Origin: Chelonoidis abingdonii
Lineage: Eukaryota > Chordata > Testudines > Testudinidae
DNA: 64,000 bases
Direction: 5' to 3'
NCBI RefSeq assembly: GCF_003597395.2
Contig: NC_133770.1
Coordinates: 94,469,683-94,533,682, forward strand
The notes under the pieces are model-generated. The model was not told where the DNA came from, made no database searches, and saw only the letters and a list, made by a program, of their open reading frames with translations. Positions within the stretch are counted from its first letter, which is position 1, and each line of letters opens with the position of its first letter. Shown piece after piece: positions 23,280-33,602 of the stretch. A program made the position numbers and the translations under genes.

Positions 23280-23880
23280 GGTGATTGACAATATATCTAG
23301 ATACTGTTCAAGTACCACCAACTACAGAGTCTCATCCAGAGTCTGTGGATGGCCCAGTCCTTTAGCCACTGTGCCACAACCTGGGATTGTGTCCCAGTGG
23401 GAGGGGTTCTGTCTGGAATTGGTGCCATCTCAGGTGATACTTCTAGTTGGTCGAGGAGGGTTGTTTTTACGTCATCATAGTCCTTTGCAACTTCATCTTC
23501 TAAGGCCTGCTAGGCCAACTGTCCTTCCCCCATCAGAAAGGGGACCAGCCATGCAGCCCAGGTGGTCTTCTCCCATTGAGTGGTAGGGCCTACTCATTCA
23601 AATGTAGCAAGATACACCTTGGTGTCATCAGGGATCCCAATTTGGAAAGGGCAATAGCTGGTGCTGATGGAGTCACTTCGGAGTGGGAGTGGCTAGTGAT
23701 CCACTCTAGCATCACCTCCTGAAACTGCTACTGTCACCATTGTTGCTGTTGCTGCAGCAGCAATAGCTCAAGGGGCACAGCTTGGTGCCGCTGGGTAGCT
23801 TGCCAAACTTCTTGCTTCCCTTGCAGGAAAAGCTTTTGGGCCTCTTCTGAGCTAGTAGTCAGATGATCTCCTCTATGGAA
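23280..23880 (-). pseudogene. Ty3/Gypsy gag remnant with SCAN-like capsid domain
   Basis: On the minus strand the translation includes DDTKVYLATFE, then TQWEKTTWAAWLVPFLMGEG, QALEDEVAKDYDDVKTTLLD, and after a frame change VVLEQYLDIL. This is the layout of the Gmr1-type Gypsy gag from which the vertebrate SCAN domain derives (helix with FE.., W....W...L.P.L.G.AQ.AY.AL, DY..VK..IL, and the LVLEQFL signature). In-frame stops and at least one frameshift break it. It lies just downstream, in minus orientation, of a primer site and an LTR, as gag should. A glutamine-rich stretch near 23745-23775 precedes the capsid region. Confidence 0.75.
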
Positions 23881-23893
23881 AAAAGAGGATAAT

Positions 23894-23913
23894 CGATTCC
23901 ACTTCTAGTACCA
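23894..23913 (-). other. primer-binding site, tRNA-Leu type
   Basis: On the minus strand, TGGTACTAGAAGTGGAATCG starts two bases inside the LTR end. It fits the complement of a vertebrate tRNA-Leu 3' end (TGGTACCAGAAGTGGGATTCG-like) with few changes. Position and orientation agree with the adjacent gag remnant. Confidence 0.65.
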
Positions 23914-23915
23914 AG

Positions 23916-24371
23916 TGTCAGCCAACCAGGCAGCCTAGCCTAGTGGCTGGAGCAGGCAGCAGGCCTAGTGGCCATAGTCAGGATTCAAAGTGAAGGGCCA
24001 AACTGGAAGGCAGAGTCAAGAATCGGGAGATGGTGTCCCGTAGTCAGGAGCCAAAGCCAAGGGTGAAAACCAGAGGTCAGGAACTGGAGCGAGCAGGCTA
24101 GCAGGCAAGGAGGGATTCAAGGTAGGGGCAGGAGAGAGACAAGGCTGGGCGCCATGCAAGAGGAGCAGGAACAAGGTAATACAGGAGCGGGCACAGTAGT
24201 GGGCGTGAGCATTAAGAAGGCAGTGTACTGCTACTGCTGCTAGCTTAAGAGCCAGTCTGCTGGGCTCTGCAGCCAGTCAGGTGGCATGGCTAATCAAGCA
24301 TCCTGCTCCAGGCCAGCTGTGCTGATGAGGCTGCCTGGAGACTAGCTCTGCTGCAAGCCTTGATTCCTGAC
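23916..24371 (-). mobile_element. LTR of the Gypsy element, 456 bp
   Basis: The ends are TGTCAG...CTGACA, a perfect 6-bp inverted terminus. In minus orientation it is followed by CT, the primer site and gag, so it acts as a 5' LTR. CCAAG occurs on both sides (23911-23915 and 24372-24376). On the inner side this overlaps the primer site, so the repeat may be coincidence rather than a target duplication (see findings). No second LTR was found downstream in this window. Confidence 0.75.
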
Positions 24372-24379
24372 ACCAAGTT

Positions 24380-25180
24380 GTAGGAGGAGGGGCTGTTCTG
24401 TGATGGTACTGCAGGTGCTCCTCAGCTTAGGTGGCAAGGTTTGTCCGCTTGCTTGGATCAGGGTACCCTGTGCCGTAAGTTTGGCATCAGTCTCTAAATA
24501 AGTAACAAAATAGCAACTCAGGATTCAGCTGTCTGTGCCTTTAAACAAAGGGGGGAGAATAGCTTCGAATGCAAGTGTTTAGCTGCAGCCCTTAGCACAA
24601 GGGCCTGGCCTGGGTTAGTCCTGAGGCACTCCTCTTCTGCCCCAGTCTCAGCCACCTCTACCTCTGAGCCAAAGCAGGCAAGCCTTCTTAACTGGCCTGC
24701 TAGTTCCTGATCAGTCAGAATTACTACTAGCTCTTCCAGGCTTCTGGAGGACTGTCTTGTTGCTCCCCTGGTATGAGTGGCTTTTTCTTGGGAGGGGAGT
24801 GTTGGGGTGCTGATGCCTCCAGCAGGGGACAGAGAAGGCTTGATAGACTCTGTCACAGAGGGGAAAGGTTGCATTTCTTCTACTGTAACAATACTGTAAC
24901 AAATCTGAAATAAAATGAAACCCTCAAAATAGAATTCAAATGCTCCTGCTCCAACAAAGCCTTTACATCTTAAACTAAAGAAAATCCACATGGATTAGAT
25001 GTGTAGAAGTTCTCATTCCATCCAGCAGAGGACAGTGGTGCACATGCTCTCTAGTCTACCCAATTTATTACACTATTGATGGGCACTTATTTTCAGGGAA
25101 ACTATTGCCCTTGGGGATTGAAAAGGTAACCTTCAGTCAGAGGTGAAAGGAAGTTAGGCCACTTACCAGTACGGGCCAGG
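24380..25180. other. unassigned DNA with a minus-strand open frame
   Basis: A 157-codon frame (24518-24991, minus) is the longest ordinary-looking frame near here. It contains a Ser/Thr/Pro-rich middle and a Leu/Glu/Ala-rich end (LTDQELAGQLRRLACFG). I do not recognise it. It could be chance, part of an older retroelement 5' of the Gypsy LTR, or a gene fragment. TTATTTCAG near 24912 on the minus strand could act as a splice acceptor. Confidence 0.3.
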
Positions 25181-25625
25181 GGGAACATTTTCAAAATCAC
25201 CTAAATGACTGCTTAAGTCCCATTTTCAAAAGAGAATTTGGCACCCAGGGCCCAGACCCTCAAAGGCATTTAGAGATCAATGGGAACTGGATGCCTCAAT
25301 ACTTTTGAGCATCTGGACGGTAGGAACCTAACTCTAATTGGAAGTCAGTGGGACTTAGGCTTTTAAAACACTTAGGCCTCTCTAAATATTTTACCCATAA
25401 GCCAATATTTTCAAACCTAAAGTTGAGTTACTAATTCTACACTTAGGTTCCTAAATAAAAACGAGTGATTTTCAGTGGTGCTGAAGATTCACTGAGTGCT
25501 TGCAGCTCCCACTGAAGTCAGTGGGAATTGCAGGACTCAGCACTTTTGATAATCAGACTAGTTTTATTTAGGAATCATATACAGATTTAGGCACTTTAAG
25601 CACCCAGGTTTCAAAATGTAGGTCA
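25181..25625. repeat. two adjacent palindromic MITE-like repeats
   Basis: The first part (about 25181-25396) has CATTTTCAAAATCACCTAAA at the left and TTTTAAAACACTTAGGCCTC at the right. The second (about 25399-25625) has CAATATTTTCAAACCTAAAG and TTTAAGCACCCAGGTTTCAAA as ends, with CTCCCACTGAAGTCAGTGGG in the centre. Both fold as hairpins and belong with the 12634-12740 family. Confidence 0.65.
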
Positions 25626-25629
25626 GAGG

Positions 25630-26180
25630 CTATTTGCCTAGATGCTGTGTTTGCTGAAATACATTAGTGGAAAGTGGATGAAAAAGGGTCATTTCAAAGA
25701 AAGTTGTCTTATTATGTTACCCTCCTCTGCCCACCAAGTCAGAATGAGGGTTTCAAGTTATAACAAAGCCGCACCTGTTTTGATTGCACTGATTTTCCAC
25801 AGCCAGAAACTGCCTTCCCCATTCACTATATGAAGTCTGAAGTGTGTTGGAAATTATACTGCTTGTTTAAAAACTACTGCCTGGCAGTCACTAGACTGTT
25901 GGGAAGTGTCATCATTTGTGACACCAGCAAAAAGAAGACTTGACATCCCAGAGTGCAAAAAAATTTTAAACTGATCTAATGATAAAGAGTTTTTTCACAT
26001 ATTTTTAACGATAAAAGATTTTACTGGGGTTGCAGAACAATGCAACTAATTACAGTATTAAAATTTTATATCCACTAGGGCCCTTGTGTTTCTGCAAATA
26101 TTTCAATGTACTAATGTGGTATGACTGCATTTGCATCTAAGGAAACATATGAGCCATCTACAATTCAAAATATTTTTCTT
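25630..26180. other. unassigned non-coding DNA
   Basis: No repeat or gene recognised. The frame at 25642-25833 (+) is short and featureless. Confidence 0.45.
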
Positions 26181-26196
26181 GCATGGTAATATGACT

Positions 26197-26248
26197 AGGA
26201 GTCCTTGTGGCATCTTAGAGACTAACAAATTTACCACTCTGAAACTTA
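26197..26248 (-). mobile_element. 52-bp rearranged copy of the short retroposon
   Basis: Bases 26198-26233 match the body of copy 1 (GGAGT-CTTGTGGCA-CTTAGAGACTAACAAATTTA). They are followed directly by CCACTCTGAAAC, the reverse complement of the family's outer end (GTTTCAGAGTGG, cf. 2642-2652). The whole is flanked by a perfect 11-bp duplication GTAATATGACT (26186-26196 and 26249-26259). In minus-sense terms the 3' end is in one orientation and an internal 5' segment is inverted, the layout produced by twin priming. Confidence 0.8.
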
Positions 26249-26264
26249 GTAATATGACTGAAAA

Positions 26265-26745
26265 TCATAATAGCAAATTTGATTCTTTCTTTAATCCTTC
26301 TGAGAAATTGAATCAGCTCTGACATCTTTTCTTTTTTCCTAAATTGTGAAAACTTTGAAGCAATTTTTAATAAGATTGTAATTGACAAACCCATTGGAAC
26401 ATTAGCGAACATTTAAATACTAATTAGCTAAGCCACTGCTAATCTCCCCTCAGCAGAGCTCGCAGACACAAATGTCAATTAAACCTGAGTTTGTCCCCAA
26501 GGAAGGAAAGGTCAGAGGGTAGTGTTCAGTCAGCTGTGAGATTATGTTAACACAGATTTAGAAGTAATAATCTCAACAGAAAAAGCTAAACTTTCTTTTA
26601 CTTATTTAAAATAATTACGTTAAAGATAGGTGTGTAGGGATGGGGGAAGCTCTAGTCTAAAGTGAGTCAACAGTGTTGTTGGCACTTTAGCAGCAGCCAA
26701 AGTCCTATCGATTCACTGTCTAAAGAGTTGAACACCACTTCTTTT
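26265..26745. other. unassigned DNA, possibly conserved non-coding
   Basis: The part at 26400-26600 is free of repeats, evenly composed and contains TAATTAGCT, GTCAATTAAA and CAGCTGTGAG words of the kind found in developmental enhancers. This is only a suspicion; no gene or RNA is visible. Confidence 0.3.
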
Positions 26746-26753
26746 CTTATTTA

Positions 26754-26826
26754 TGGCCAAATCCTGGTCCCACTGAAGTGAAGAAAAAAGCTCCCATTCA
26801 TTTAATCTGTGCCAGGATTTGGCCCT
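26754..26826. repeat. palindromic MITE-like repeat
   Basis: The outer arms GGCCAAATCCTGGTCCC and GTGCCAGGATTTGGCCC are inverted copies, with CCACTGAAGTGAAG and CTCCCATTCA in between. It is short but clearly symmetrical. Confidence 0.65.
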
Positions 26827-27025
26827 TGATGAATTTCTTAAATCCTTTAAAAATATTCCAAAATTGAGACAGTTCTTTTTTCTTAAAGAAACCCCTTCAT
26901 TTCTTCTCCGTCCTCCCCAACCTTTTAAAGTTGATTTGTTCTAATGAGTCCAGGAACAGCACAATAATTGAAATGGATTCCCTCACTAGATTTCTTTTGC
27001 TTCCTGACACACTGGGAACTTTATG

Positions 27026-27150
27026 CTCAGATTCATCAAGCACTTAAGCACGCATGTAACTTTAGGCGTGTGAGCAGTCCCATTGAAGTGAATGGGATTA
27101 CTCATGAGTTTAGAGTTATACATGTACCAGTGCTTTTCTGAATCAAGACC
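27026..27150. repeat. palindromic MITE-like repeat
   Basis: The arms CTCAGATTCATCAAGCACTT and AGTGCTTTTCTGAATCAAGA are inverted. The centre CCCATTGAAGTGAATGGG is palindromic, flanked by GTGTGAGCAGT and TTACTCATGAG. Same family as 9809-9917. Confidence 0.65.
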
Positions 27151-27227
27151 ATAGAATTGTAAAGAGGCAATGTAGTGTTTGAATCTGCAATCACTTCTCA
27201 CTTAATGATCGTTTTAACCTATAAGGC

Positions 27228-27490
27228 CCTAAATGGCCTGGGACCTACCTATCTAGGAGACAGCCTCTCTCCTCATGACATACTGCCACAGCTGTAGGTC
27301 AGCCTAAGATCCTGAGCTGAAGCCACATAAAAAAGAAAGGTTCAGATGGCATGGCAACCTCCATGAGGGACCTGGACCTTTGGAGCACACTTCCGCCCCA
27401 GCTCTGTAACAGTCCAAGTTTGTCAGCTTTCAGAGCCTGCTACCAGGACCACTTTTCCCCCTGACCTATGAGGAGATGGGTGTGGGCAGC
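27228..27490 (+). pseudogene. L2/CR1-clade LINE, reverse transcriptase carboxy end
   Basis: One frame gives YKALNGLGPTYLGDSLS, followed by HDILPQL. After a frame change another gives LWSTLPPQLCNSPSLSAFRA. These are the YKALNGLAP.YLSDLL and LWNSLPPELR.A.SLSAFK blocks at the end of the LINE ORF2 protein in L2/CR1-clade elements. It is clearly different from the CR1 copy at 19450. It is old, with frameshifts; the 3' UTR may extend to about 27700. Confidence 0.75.
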
Positions 27491-27494
27491 ACCA

Positions 27495-29655
27495 GGGATG
27501 CGGTATGGATTGTGCATGGGAGTTGATTAATGTCTATTGTATTTACATTGTCATGGGGTTATTTGATTTGAACTGGGGAACTGACGGGCTCATTTAGTTA
27601 TTTGGTATTTTTGGAAAGATTGTCAAGGGGCCTGGGAAGACAGAAATCTTTCTGTTGGGTACAGTCCAGTGTTATAAGGAGTCTTATTCCTCCTTGGTGT
27701 GTCAGCCTCATAAGGAGGTGGATTTGGATGCAGATTGAGAGATTCTCATCCCTACTCTTGCCCCTTTACATCAGGTAAAAGGTCAGAACCAGCATAAGGG
27801 GGCCCTGAAAGCTCCGTAGCCAATTGAAGGAGGATTCCTCTGGCACAAACTCTGTGGAAAACAGCCATAAGTGTGCCTTCTGAGGACCCCCTTGGAAGCC
27901 CTGGCATAATGGGTGTGCCAGAGTGGAAGGGTTGTCAGAGGTAGGATCAGACTGGGCACCACTGTTGACATTCCAAGCAGTGCTGCCCCGCATAGGGTAG
28001 CCTGGGGAAGCTGCCATGATTTATACATACCCCCAGAATCATGTCAGTTATTCCAGAGGCCTGTCTAGGCCCCAGAGCAGCCCAGGAGGGTGCAAAGGTG
28101 GTTTAAAACCACTTTTGCCTCTCTCCCACTGGGCTGTGAGTTCTCCACCGTGCCTATAAGGGGCGCAGGACAGTCTCATCCACTGAGCCAAGCTAAAAGC
28201 CTTGACATCACTCTGACCGGGCCCTTCTATCCAAACATGCCTTTGGATTAACGTCACTCCCTCTTTGCAGGGCCACCAGCAGTGCTTATGCATTGCTTAC
28301 TCATGTCATCTGCCCTTAAGGGCTCTCACCATTGCCTTTAGATCAGCAGACGATTGTGCCTTGGCAATGGGCAACTTGTTCTCTCTTGACATTCATGTCA
28401 TTTTATGCAGATGCTTTTAAACACCTTAAAGCTTTCTTTCAAATAGCATGACCGTGGTGGCTCCTTGTTTATAACCTTTCCGTTTCCCCCACTCTCTTCC
28501 CTTGTCCTAGTTTTATATGAAGATGCTTTTTTGGTGATATCTAGACTGTACTTTAAGAATTGCTGTTTAGAATCTTCTGCATCTTGTTAGGACTCCTTTA
28601 GAAATAAAGGGTATGATTTTAAAAGGTGTCATATGCCCCCTCTGTGGTGCTGAACTCTCTCAGCTCACATTGGCTTCAATGGGAATTGAGGGTATTCATG
28701 ATTTCACAAGAACAGGCCCAAAATTGTTATTAACATTAGTGAGAGATCATTGAAAATTATTACTGAAGTCAAGGTTTGAGCGTAAAGTGATTGCAGGATA
28801 GGCCCTTATTGGTTTAGGCAATTCAACAAAACGTATAAGCACATAGTTAAGTTTAAGCCCATACTTATGCACTTTACTGACTGGAGATGAACTTAAGTAT
28901 GATCTTAAAATTAAGCATATGCTTTCCCCTCTAGTTATATTTACTGTTCTTTCTTCTCATTCAACTTTCTAAGGATAGGCTACTACAGACTGTTTCCTGA
29001 GACATACAGTCTCAGAAATGTAGTATAACAGCAAAATCAATCATTTCAAACAAGCAAAAAAAAAAAAAAAGTGCATGACTGATGGGTCATGACCCCGAGA
29101 GCAGTTTTGAGAAGTACAGAATACTAAGCTTCTAGGTATTTGAGCTCACTTATTATGAGAATATACAGCTCTTCAGCATTCAACACACTGGAACACTTTT
29201 TCCTCATGATATTTGTGACAGTCTGAAGCAGAGTACAGTTTGAGGTAGGGCTGATGCTGGAAGCTAGTGTGCACCATGTCAGAATCCTCTTTAAGAGTCG
29301 ATGGCATTGATGTGACCTAGCCTACTGAGACCTAATATGCAACACATGGGCTCTCTCTACACTCTTGGAATAACCACCCAATTGGGCCTTTTGTAAAACT
29401 GCACAAAACTGCTTTTTTTCAAATGAAAAAAGCATACGTTTTAAATGAATGTAAGAAATGTGCTGGTGAGTCATTATGGTTAGCAAGCTAAAGTCAAGGA
29501 AATTCAGTCAGGAGAGTTGAGGAAATCATAACTGAGGTTATAATATCATTTGGGAACATATTTTCATACAAGTTAAATGTATAAATATCGTTATCCTTAT
29601 TAAGTGCCATATGGGTATGGTGCTTTTGCAAATAAGATAAAGATAGACACCCTAG
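27495..29655. other. unassigned DNA with scattered hairpin repeats
   Basis: A near-perfect 27-bp palindrome GCAAAGGTGG...CCACTTTTGC sits at 28092-28118. Weak copies of the CCATTGAAGTCAATGG-type repeats occur near 28650-28725 and 28800-28925. Overlapping minus-strand frames at 27766-28028 and 28048-28293 lie in this likely repeat-derived part and show no domain. A run of 15 A is at 29056-29070. Confidence 0.4.
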
Positions 29656-29664
29656 TTGATAAGT

Positions 29665-29800
29665 TTGCAGTCTAAAGCAGTGCTGGGCAAGCTGATTGCG
29701 GGCCACGAGACATTTTGCTGACATTAACCATTCACAGGCACGGCTCCCCGCAGCTTCCAGTGGCCGCAGTTCGCTGTTCCTGGCCAATGGGGCCTTAGAG
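29665..29800. repeat. fragment of a GC-rich dispersed repeat
   Basis: GCAGTGCTGGGCAAGCTGAT, GGGCCACGAGACATTTTGC, then CCGCAGCTTCCAGTGGCCGC and TCCTGGCCAATGGGG match a GC-rich repeat I know from turtle genomes. Its class (probably DNA transposon) is uncertain. It stands out in an AT-rich neighbourhood. Confidence 0.5.
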
Positions 29801-29809
29801 AACACTAAA

Positions 29810-31680
29810 AATGTCAGAAGTTAAAATCCACTGTTGAGCAAAACCAAAACAGGCATGTGTATCCCTGCAATACTCATGCCTACATTAACAAGTCAGTTGT
29901 GGCTCCAGCACTCAGTTATCAGCTCTTCTCCCACATGAATTCCATATCCCATTAGGGAACCTTTATATATGCTATTATGCTATCTATCCAGCTACAGTAT
30001 CTTGTTGGGTTCCAGACCTTTTCCTTATTACTATCACACTCCACTTCCAGTCTCTGGTTCTGCCTCACATTTCTCCAAAACTGATATAATTTGCAATTCA
30101 AAAAGTATGTTACATAAGGAGGGGGGAAAGCCCATATTACTGTGTTTGATAAAGGCTCCATCTGCTCCAAAATTAAAAGGATGCAGATTTATTTTATACT
30201 GCATGAGAAAGAACACAGCTCAAAGGTTAACAACTGCAAAAAAATCCCGATTTCTACTGTAATGACTAGAGAAATTTTGCTATCTAATATGTTCAGGCAA
30301 CAGAACTATCAAAGGGAAAGGTCAAAGGTACCATCACCTCCCAAATTATAGTCTCATATAAAATCTGCTAAATAATGGTCCAGATCCTCAGTCGATGCAA
30401 ATCAATGAAGAGATGCCAATTTACGTAATCTGGTGCAAGAGCACATGTATGTTCAAGACTCACTTATTTGGCTTAGCTTTCACATAAGTAACACAATAAA
30501 ATAATTAAAAAAACAACTTATATGGGTACAGAAAAGGGGAAAAATTTGAGCTAGACTAAGACACCTGTTATACTTTTAAGTTGCAAAGTGCCTAAAGACC
30601 ATGGTGATGTGCTCAGTATAGAAATTTAGATAGATTAGATATCTAATCTCTCTAGCATGCCTTTCATTCCCAAAATGGTTTACACACTTTCCTATCTCAG
30701 GCTTCTTTCCCAGCTGCCCCTACCATTATACACTCACCCTTATGATGCAGTCAGAAACTGCTAATGGAAGTCCCAGGTTACACAGCAGAAGTGCATATCT
30801 GCTGGCTTTTTACAAATATAAACCAAAGGGACTGCTTTCACTTTGAAAATGTAATTAAACTATCTCAGTCACTTAGAATTTGCAACACTGACTGCAGAAA
30901 TGCCCAGATACCTTTGTAAATTTGGGCCAAGGAACCTAGCAAAACCCATGGACATATTCAACCCCACTGAGGATAATCCAAATTTCAGGAGTCCAGCAAA
31001 GTCTAGAGAACACAATCTTATTTTGAATATCTGCCTGTGAGTGATATCTTGTGCTGGTGAGTCAAGTGAGCAGAACTTGCTGTGTGGGAAGAACTTGGAA
31101 CCTTCCTCCCACCCCCATTTGACCCCTGCTATTCCCCTAATAGTTCATGGAGCAGCATCTGTTTGCTAGCACTGTGCACACGGTAACGATTAACTCAGCT
31201 GTTTGAAAACAAGAGCAACTGGTGTCTTCTTGCTCAACCAAGAAAATATATATTCGCTGCAGCTCATTAAGCAGCATTACCAGCATTCATGTTCTGATGA
31301 CCCAATGTTCCCCCAGGTACATTAATGCCACGGTCAACCACTTCATCTTCTCTACAAGGGGAGGTGAAGAAAAAGAGTGACATGTCAGATGGGATCTTGT
31401 TATTATTCTGCCACCAAACTGAAGATTGGGGTGATACCCATGCCTTGACAGCGCTCACTTCCCTCTCTGGATATGGCTGACTCATTTTCCAGACATGGTT
31501 TATCTCAGGGACTCAGAAAAACACTTCAGAAGAGCAAAATCTGTGGCCTTTGGAATGCATCAGATTCCACCAACTGTCAGTTATTTAAAGAAGAAGTATT
31601 CTAAAGGAGGATGTCTCCCCCACCCAATCCCCACTCACAAAGTCTTCACACACATGCTTTAAATGACACAAGCTGAACAA
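29810..31680. other. unassigned non-coding DNA
   Basis: No gene or repeat could be named. Small overlapping frames on both strands near 29952-30351 are chance-like. Confidence 0.45.
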
Positions 31681-31683
31681 TGT

Positions 31684-31812
31684 GCCAACTATCATTTTTA
31701 TTACAGAAATGCCAAGAACCCTCAAATGAGATCAAGGCCCCATTGTGCCAGTCATCGTGCAAATGGGTATCAAGAAACAGTCCATGCCCTGTAGATCTTA
31801 TAATCTAATTAG
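31684..31812 (-). repeat. dispersed SINE/LINE tail family
   Basis: TTTTTATTACAGAAATGCC, AGATCAAGGCCCCATTGTGCC, then GAAACAGTCCATGCCCTG and CTTATAATCTAATT are the reverse of the tail unit at 40472-40590 (GGGACAGGGACTGTC, GTACAATAGTGCCTGGTCC). Confidence 0.5.
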
Positions 31813-31820
31813 ACAAAAAA

Positions 31821-32077
31821 GGCCTGGTCTACACTTAAAAGTTTTGCCGGCAGTACTATGTCAGTTAAGTATGGGGGTCGGGGGATGGGAAAATCAGACC
31901 TCTGGCATAGCTATGCTGGCAAAAACTCTAAACCAGATGCTGTTATACTGGCAAAAAAGTCCTTTTGCCAGTGTAACTTATTTTATTCTGGGAGTTGGTA
32001 TAAGCTATACCAGCAAAAGAATTCTTCTGCCAGTGTAAACTGTATGTCCACTGGAGGGTTTACTGGTATATCTAGTC
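31821..32077. mobile_element. Harbinger-type MITE, decayed
   Basis: It starts GGCCTGGTCTACACTTAAAA, the same terminal motif as the 5099-7077 element (GGCCTGGTCCACACT). The interior is full of inverted TATACTGGCAAAA and TTTTGCCAGTGTAA units, including a near-palindrome around 31943-32010. The right end (ATATCTAGTCTAGCTATG) is degraded and no duplication is visible. Confidence 0.65.
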
Positions 32078-32079
32078 TA

Positions 32080-32466
32080 GCTATGTGGTCCGCCTCCCAG
32101 CTTATTTAAACTCCCCCAGGCTTCTCAAAAGCCTCTTGGCTCCTGCTAGCTGTCCCACCTTCCTTCTCCTTTGCGATAGCGTAGGAGAAGTGTGTGCGGG
32201 TCTGGACAATTGCCAGTTTTGGATCAAGAAGGAATTTTTCCCAGTGGACCAAATTAGCAGAAGTCTGCTGGTTTTTTTGGCCTTCCTCACAGCATCATGG
32301 AAGCACAGTTGGGTTGTAAGCAATAGGACTTGAATGTTTAATGTTAGGAATGGTAAGACTTTAGCTCATTACAGCTTGTGGCCATTGTCCAGTGGGGATA
32401 AAGATAAAAGGGCCAGCTCCCACTGGTAAATAAGAACTGGGATTTCACTGATGGAACTTGTGCCTA

Positions 32467-32501
<35 letters not shown>

Positions 32502-33460
32502 AAATTTTCATGGACTAAAGTCCCCCCTTGGTAAGCTCTGTCCCCTTCTCCCCCTTCATGCAAAGGAAAGCAGAGAGGATTCAGAACCAAACTAAATCCT
32601 AGGGGTAGGCCTTGGCAGGTCTACCCAAAGTTATTGTTTGTATGGTGGGAGCACTATAACTCCACATGGGAACCGTTAAATACTTGGTATGTGAGAGCAG
32701 TGTTTAAATTAATAAAGTTGTGGCCTGCTGTTTAGATCCATCTCTGTGTCTGTCATTCATTCACCTGCGTGACTTGATAAATGTTTGTTTGTTGAATGGG
32801 AAAAACAAATGAATAGATTCCCCAGTCGGTTACCCCTCCTCTCAGCTCCCCACCCTGCAGTGCCCATTTAAAAAAGGTGTTGATGTGAAAATTAGGATAT
32901 ACCAGTTACCACAATCAGCTGCTTTCACTCCTCTGTCAGCATAGGACTCTCAGCTGCTTTTCATTTATTTTATTTTTTATTTCCAGTATTAACCTTAAAA
33001 GCAACTGTCTCCTTCCAAACTCATCATTCGACCCAACAAAAGTCACCAAGACACCACTGTGATTAAACAAAGCCAGGTGATATTATATCACCTCTTCCTG
33101 CCCCCTCCCATAGACAGGAGATATTAATAGATGGCAATCGGACATTACCGGGCATACTGAAGCCTTCAGCTTAACAGAACTGTCCTTCAGTTTTTGTTTT
33201 TTTATCTCTAAAGCTCTGCTCTTCCACAAGGAGTGGGGAAAATAATCAACCGCTAATCAGTAAACATGCTCACATAACACTGAAAATGGAAAATGTGCAG
33301 CAAAGTCCAAGTCCCTGGGTTTATATAACTAAGCTGCTTGTTAGTGGGATAATGAACAGAGAACAATGGAAAGCTGAGGAGTGGGGAGTAGGAAAGTGCT
33401 GAGAATCTGCATTTTGCTTTTCTTCTTCAGATTGAGACAAGATGCTCACATGCCCCTATG
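32080..33460. other. unassigned DNA with a GA microsatellite and an AATAAA-ending segment
   Basis: A (GA)n tract lies at 32470-32497. From about 32390 to 32760 the sequence ends in TTAATAAAGTTGTGGCC with AATAAA at 32711-32716 (plus), reminiscent of a 3' UTR or an LTR R region. I found no partner structures. The segment at 33040-33360 is non-repetitive. Confidence 0.35.
32470..32497. repeat. (GA)n microsatellite
   Basis: Uninterrupted GA dinucleotides, about 14 units. Confidence 0.9.
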
Positions 33461-33466
33461 AGACCC

Positions 33467-33602
33467 TACTATTAATTATTTCTTTATATGGCAGTGGTGC
33501 CTAGGAGTCCCAGTCATGGACCAGGACCCATTGTGCTTAGAACTGTATGGACAGAATACAAAAGATGGTCTCTGTTCCAAATGGTTTACAGTCTAAGTAG
33601 TC
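33467..33602 (-). repeat. dispersed SINE/LINE tail family
   Basis: GGTGCCTAGGAGTCCCAGTC, ATGGACCAGGACCCATTGTG and CTCTGTTCCAAATGGTTTAC, in reverse of the plus copy at 40472-40590. This is one of the better preserved copies. Confidence 0.6.
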
